Of a stretch of 64,000 nt of DNA, positions 61,157-64,000 are shown in pieces. The stretch spans positions 22,339-86,338 of the forward strand of contig CAIKCI010000018.1 of the NCBI GenBank assembly GCA_903825895.1, given 5' to 3'. Within the stretch, counting starts at the first letter, position 1, and every line of letters starts with the position of its first letter. This DNA comes from an uncultured Actinomycetes bacterium (GTDB taxonomy: Bacteria; Actinomycetota; Acidimicrobiia; Acidimicrobiales; RAAP-2). Below the pieces are notes generated by a model. The model worked only from the letters and a program-made list of their open reading frames with translations, was not told the DNA's origin and searched no databases. The position numbers and the translations under genes were made by a program.

Positions 61157-61369
61157 CTATGCGCTGGGCGTCGTTGGAGGAGTGGTACTGCTCTCGCCAC
61201 TTTCGTCAGTGGCGTGGCTCGCGCCGTCCTTGATGCCTTTTTCGAACTCAGACTTTGCCGACCCAAGGCTTCGCGCCATTTTTGGAATACGAGAGCCACC
61301 AAAGATCACCACGGCAATCACGACCACGACAATAATGAGGTCAGGGCCAAAAATCTCTCCCAGCATCAT
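61157..61369 (-). CDS. tatA: Twin-arginine translocase subunit TatA/E
   Basis: A 70-residue protein with a single N-terminal helix (PDLIIVVVVIAVVIFGGSRIPKMAR), the FG hinge and the amphipathic helix that define TatA, then a charged Ser/Thr/Pro-rich tail. It polymerises to form the Tat translocation site. Two consecutive ATGs (61369 and 61366) are possible starts; AAAGGGG lies upstream. No tatB or tatC is nearby. Confidence 0.9.
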   Translation of the reverse strand: MMLGEIFGPDLIIVVVVIAVVIFGGSRIPKMARSLGSAKSEFEKGIKDGASHATDESGESSTTPPTTPSA

Positions 61370-61448
61370 GATGGAACCCCTTTGCGGTTATCTAGCGATG
61401 TGTGTGAACCCTAGGTTAGACCTACTGGGTCGACTTGTGGGCTCTCGG

Positions 61449-61874
61449 TCAGCCAATGAGCAAGATGCCACCGAGCAAGGCCAAGAGGGAAGCCGTTCCA
61501 GCAATTGACCCCCAGGCACCCATCGCTGCCTTCGTCGTGGCCCGTCCATGAAGCCACGCCCCAAGCCCAGCAAGGAGAACGAGCACCATTTTGATGCCCA
61601 TGACCATATTCCAGCCCGTGGACTTCGTCTCGCCACTCAGGGCTGCGAGATTCCAGAAACCTGTCAAGACGAGCACAGCGAATGCCGGCCAACTCAATTT
61701 GGCGAATGCTCGCGCTAGCTGTTTCGTGGCGTCACTGCCGAGGCTTCGAGCAGTGGGGAGCAGACCCAACATCACGAACTGTCCACCCACCCAAATCGTT
61801 GCGGCGCCCACATGGAGAAAGAGGCGAAGTGCGGTGAGACTTGAGGTGACGGTGAGTTGGGCCGTTCCCAGCAT
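61449..61874 (-). CDS. CopD-like integral membrane protein
   Basis: A 141-residue membrane protein with four helices and the pattern LRLFLHVGAATIWVGGQFVM, in which His in the first helix is typical of CopD-domain (copper resistance/heme-binding) proteins. The rest (LARAFAKLSWPAFAVLVLTGFWNL; GIKMVLVLLAGLGAWLHGR) also fits. Function is unproven. The ATG follows the enoyl-CoA hydratase stop by 2 bases. Confidence 0.65.
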   Translation of the reverse strand: MLGTAQLTVTSSLTALRLFLHVGAATIWVGGQFVMLGLLPTARSLGSDATKQLARAFAKLSWPAFAVLVLTGFWNLAALSGETKSTGWNMVMGIKMVLVLLAGLGAWLHGRATTKAAMGAWGSIAGTASLLALLGGILLIG

Positions 61875-61876
61875 GC

Positions 61877-62641
61877 TCAGCTTCCGGTCCAGTTGGGCTC
61901 ACGCTTTTCAGCAAATGCGATGGCACCTTCCATGGCGTCCGATGAGCGTCCGATGGTGCCGAATGCGGCATCGTTAACGGCCCACGCTTCGTCCTCAGAC
62001 ATTTCCGCAGCATCCCGCATGACCTGCTTCGAGACGCGCACAGCCAATGGCGCGTTCTTCGCAATCCGTTCTGCCAACGCCAAAGCTTCGTTCATCAGTT
62101 CGCTGCTGGGACACACCCGATTGATCAAGCCAACCGAGAGGGCCTTCTCAGCATCAATAGGTTCGGCGGTTAACGCCATTTCAAGAGCGACCGCCATTGG
62201 CGTGCGCTTCGGGAGGCGAATTAACCCGCCGGCACCAGCCACCAGCCCACGCGCCACTTCGGGAATACCGAATCGAGCATGATCAGCTGCGACGACGAGG
62301 TCGCAGCTCAACATGATTTCAAACCCGCCGGCCAATGCCGATCCGTTGACCGCAGCGATTAATGGTTTGGCGAAATCTCGTTTGGTGATCCCACCAAAGC
62401 CTTTGTCGGTAATCGGGAACTCACCTGTGGCGAACGCCTTCAAGTCCATACCTGCTGAGAAGGCCTTATCGCCGGCACCGGTCAAAATGACGACCCAACA
62501 GTCGTCATCGGCCTCGAGTTCGTCGAGTGCACCACCAAGAGCCTGGGCTGTTGCCAAGTTGATAGCGTTCCGAGCCTCTGGGCGGTTAATCGTGAGGATT
62601 TCTATGTGTCCCTTGCGCTCTCTGAGAATCTCGTCAGCCAT
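61877..62641 (-). CDS. Enoyl-CoA hydratase/isomerase family protein
   Basis: A 254-residue crotonase-fold protein: ILTINRPEARNAIN near the N-terminus, oxyanion-hole GDKAFSAGMDLKAFA and the second loop VNGSALAGGFEIMLSCDLVVAADHARFGIPEVARGL. The general-acid positions show Glu in the second loop (PEVARG). Likely role: hydration of an enoyl-CoA in beta-oxidation; specificity unknown. ATG at 62641 has AAGGAGG 7 bases upstream; a longer frame to 62722 lacks it. Confidence 0.9.
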   Translation of the reverse strand: MADEILRERKGHIEILTINRPEARNAINLATAQALGGALDELEADDDCWVVILTGAGDKAFSAGMDLKAFATGEFPITDKGFGGITKRDFAKPLIAAVNGSALAGGFEIMLSCDLVVAADHARFGIPEVARGLVAGAGGLIRLPKRTPMAVALEMALTAEPIDAEKALSVGLINRVCPSSELMNEALALAERIAKNAPLAVRVSKQVMRDAAEMSEDEAWAVNDAAFGTIGRSSDAMEGAIAFAEKREPNWTGS

Positions 62642-62758
62642 TGCTTCCTCCTTGGGTTTTGGTGCTGCAGCTTGGTTGGTCTGCGAAGAGAACGCTAGCA
62701 AAGGAGATGCCCGGCGCACCACGACGTAGGTCGATGGGCGAGGTGCGAGACTAGAGAG

Positions 62759-63979
62759 GTGAGCAGCGGCGACCCCACCACTACTGTTTCTGTCTTTCTC
62801 GGAGGTTCCGGTGTCGATGGAGGCCTTGATGGCCCGGGTCAGCCGACCTCATCGTGGTTCCACGCCGAACGGACAGGCCGTGTTGAGCCGAAGGGGTATG
62901 GGTTGGGTTTTCTTGATGATCCTTCGCCCCTCATCGAACGAGCGCAGAGCCTCGGCGTCGATGAAGTGGTGTTGAGACTTTCTTGGCCATGGGTAGCCCC
63001 GCAGCCCAGGTTGCTCGACGAAACAGCTCTAAGGGTTACTGCTGAAATTGTCCGTCACGTGCGTGAAAAAGGATTGACGGTTGCGGTCGTGCTCAATGAC
63101 GGTGTCGTTCCCGGGTGGCTTGGCGAAGAAGCCTGGCTGAAGCCAGGCACTCCAGAACATTTCCTACGGTACGCCGAGGCGGTGCTCGGTTATCTTGGCC
63201 ACGACCTCACGGCCGTGGTGACGATAGAAGAGCCGGCTCGGTTTGCGCTGGCGGGCATGGTAGCTGGATCTGGCCCACCATTTCGAATAGGAAACGTCGC
63301 TGACGCTGTTGCAGCGACTGATGCGATGTTGTCAGCACACGCACTCACTGCACTCCACAGTGCAGAGCACTTCCCCTTACTCGAATGCTCTTATATTGCG
63401 TCAACGACCTCGGGGCTTGATCTTGAATCCGTTGTGCGGGGTCTGCCGGTTGAACATCGTTTCGCAAGTACCGCCACACGGTGGAATCCTGGCCGGGCAT
63501 TGTCACTTTTCGGAGGGACACCGACGGTGAATCCATGGATCAGCTTGGGTACGTTGCCAGAAAGCACCGGGGCCTTGCGCGGAGCTGTCAGTCGCTTGAG
63601 TTCACCGCGTGTTGCTATCGGAGAGGTGATTTCATCGGGAGAGGAGGCGCAGGGTTTGTTTGCGTCGTCGTCTTTTGCCCTGCGCCACGCAGCCGGGGTT
63701 CTTACTCATCGATCAAGAAAAAGTGCACTTCACGGTCAATTCCGTTCTTCAGAAATTTCGTCGTTACTCAGCCTTGCCAAGGAGTCGAATAAGGCGGCGA
63801 GCCGTGTTGTCGTGGGCGAACTTGTTGATCGTTGGGTCCACGGGACCTACGCGATACGCGAAGGAATCTTTGGGGTGGACCGAAATCGCGGGCCACGCGG
63901 CGTGACGGTGCTTGATCATGACGCGATCGGCATTGATGCTGCGGGCGAACTTCGTCAGTATTTGGCGCAAAATCGTTAA
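62759..63979 (+). CDS. Diverged glycoside hydrolase family 1-like protein
   Basis: A 406-residue protein that keeps the GH1 layout in degenerate form: VDEVVLRLSWPWVAPQ for the family's FRfSIsWpRi, VVTIEEPARFALAG for TfNEP (acid/base Glu kept, preceding Asn changed to Glu), RVAIGEVISSG at the place of the nucleophile motif ITENG, and VVGELVDRWVHGTYAIREGIFGVD for the terminal DNFEW...RFGL.VD. Several substrate-binding aromatic residues are missing, so activity on beta-glycosides is uncertain. GTG start, with GAGACT 6 bases upstream (imperfect -10). It ends inside the first copy of the tandem repeat below. Confidence 0.68.
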   Translation: MSSGDPTTTVSVFLGGSGVDGGLDGPGQPTSSWFHAERTGRVEPKGYGLGFLDDPSPLIERAQSLGVDEVVLRLSWPWVAPQPRLLDETALRVTAEIVRHVREKGLTVAVVLNDGVVPGWLGEEAWLKPGTPEHFLRYAEAVLGYLGHDLTAVVTIEEPARFALAGMVAGSGPPFRIGNVADAVAATDAMLSAHALTALHSAEHFPLLECSYIASTTSGLDLESVVRGLPVEHRFASTATRWNPGRALSLFGGTPTVNPWISLGTLPESTGALRGAVSRLSSPRVAIGEVISSGEEAQGLFASSSFALRHAAGVLTHRSRKSALHGQFRSSEISSLLSLAKESNKAASRVVVGELVDRWVHGTYAIREGIFGVDRNRGPRGVTVLDHDAIGIDAAGELRQYLAQNR

Positions 63980-64000
63980 TCGTTAATCGTTAATCGTTAA
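63971..64000. repeat. AATCGTT tandem repeat at window end
   Basis: Four perfect copies of the 7-mer AATCGTT (63971-63998) plus two bases, running into the window edge, so copy number is unknown. The glycosidase stop codon lies across the first and second copies; since the unit is 7 bases, a change in copy number would leave the stop in place but move anything downstream. Confidence 0.9.

Noticed and set aside
63971..64000. Start of a CRISPR array
   Set aside because: The unit is only 7 bases with no spacers; it is a simple tandem repeat.

Overview
The window reads as a chromosomal segment of an aerobic actinomycete (Actinomycetota), most plausibly class Acidimicrobiia. That placement is inference from gene content, not from a marker tree: an mshA-type glycosyltransferase followed by a YbjN-like gene, a ctaE-qcrCAB cluster whose diheme QcrC fits a bc1-aa3 supercomplex, nickel superoxide dismutase with its dedicated protease, a menaquinone-reductase-like flavoprotein beside the nuo operon, and a monomeric NADP isocitrate dehydrogenase. 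Coding density is very high, most genes overlap by 1-8 bases inside operons, and no transposase, integrase, prophage, CRISPR array or rRNA was seen.

Layout. 0.1-8.9 kb: degenerate amidohydrolase (-), monomeric isocitrate dehydrogenase, UDP-sulfoquinovose synthase, and a three-gene glycerol-type operon (FGGY kinase, GlpA-like dehydrogenase, FAD/NAD oxidoreductase). 8.9-14.3 kb: tRNA-Lys(UUU) (-), a 48-residue small protein, a lipoprotein, a K+-channel-like protein with a DksA/TraR zinc finger, divergent sodN/sodX, an XRE regulator, mshA and ybjN. 14.3-21.6 kb: proC, then hemA-hemC-hemD-hemB-hemL and a membrane protein of unknown function, i.e. the C5 route from glutamyl-tRNA to uroporphyrinogen III. 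21.6-22.9 kb: geranylgeranyl-reductase-family (MenJ-like) gene (-). 23.0-38.6 kb: complete 14-gene nuoA-N (respiratory complex I) with an ATP-grasp gene attached. 39.4-44.5 kb: an MprF-like protein fused to what looks like a dead metallophosphoesterase (-), a HAD phosphatase (+) and an apolipoprotein N-acyltransferase homologue (-). 44.5-48.0 kb: hemE-hemH-hemY (-), completing most of the heme route. 48.1-50.4 kb: HelD-type helicase. 50.4-54.5 kb: ctaE-qcrC-qcrA-qcrB. 54.5-62.6 kb: secreted phosphodiester-glycosidase-like protein (+), then on the minus strand an MFS transporter, ctaF-ctaD-ctaC, a metallo-beta-lactamase-fold hydrolase, tatA, a CopD-like membrane protein and an enoyl-CoA hydratase. 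62.8-64 kb: a diverged family-1 glycosidase-like protein ending in a 7-base tandem repeat.

The dominant theme is respiration: complex I, complex III and aa3 oxidase, their heme supply, menaquinone modification and superoxide defence all lie within 50 kb. The most notable signals beyond standard annotation are: (1) a recurrent TANNNT hexamer 6-9 bases (usually exactly 7) before the start codon of about a dozen transcription-unit heads, and also exactly 7 bases before the mature 5' end of tRNA-Lys, which implies widespread leaderless transcripts; (2) a 1014-residue fusion of a membrane-split, metal-site-dead metallophosphoesterase-like module with an MprF/LPG-synthase module; (3) an Lnt homologue with Ser where the nitrilase-type catalytic Cys should be; (4) several other enzymes with altered signature residues (HemB, HemA, amidohydrolase, glycosidase).
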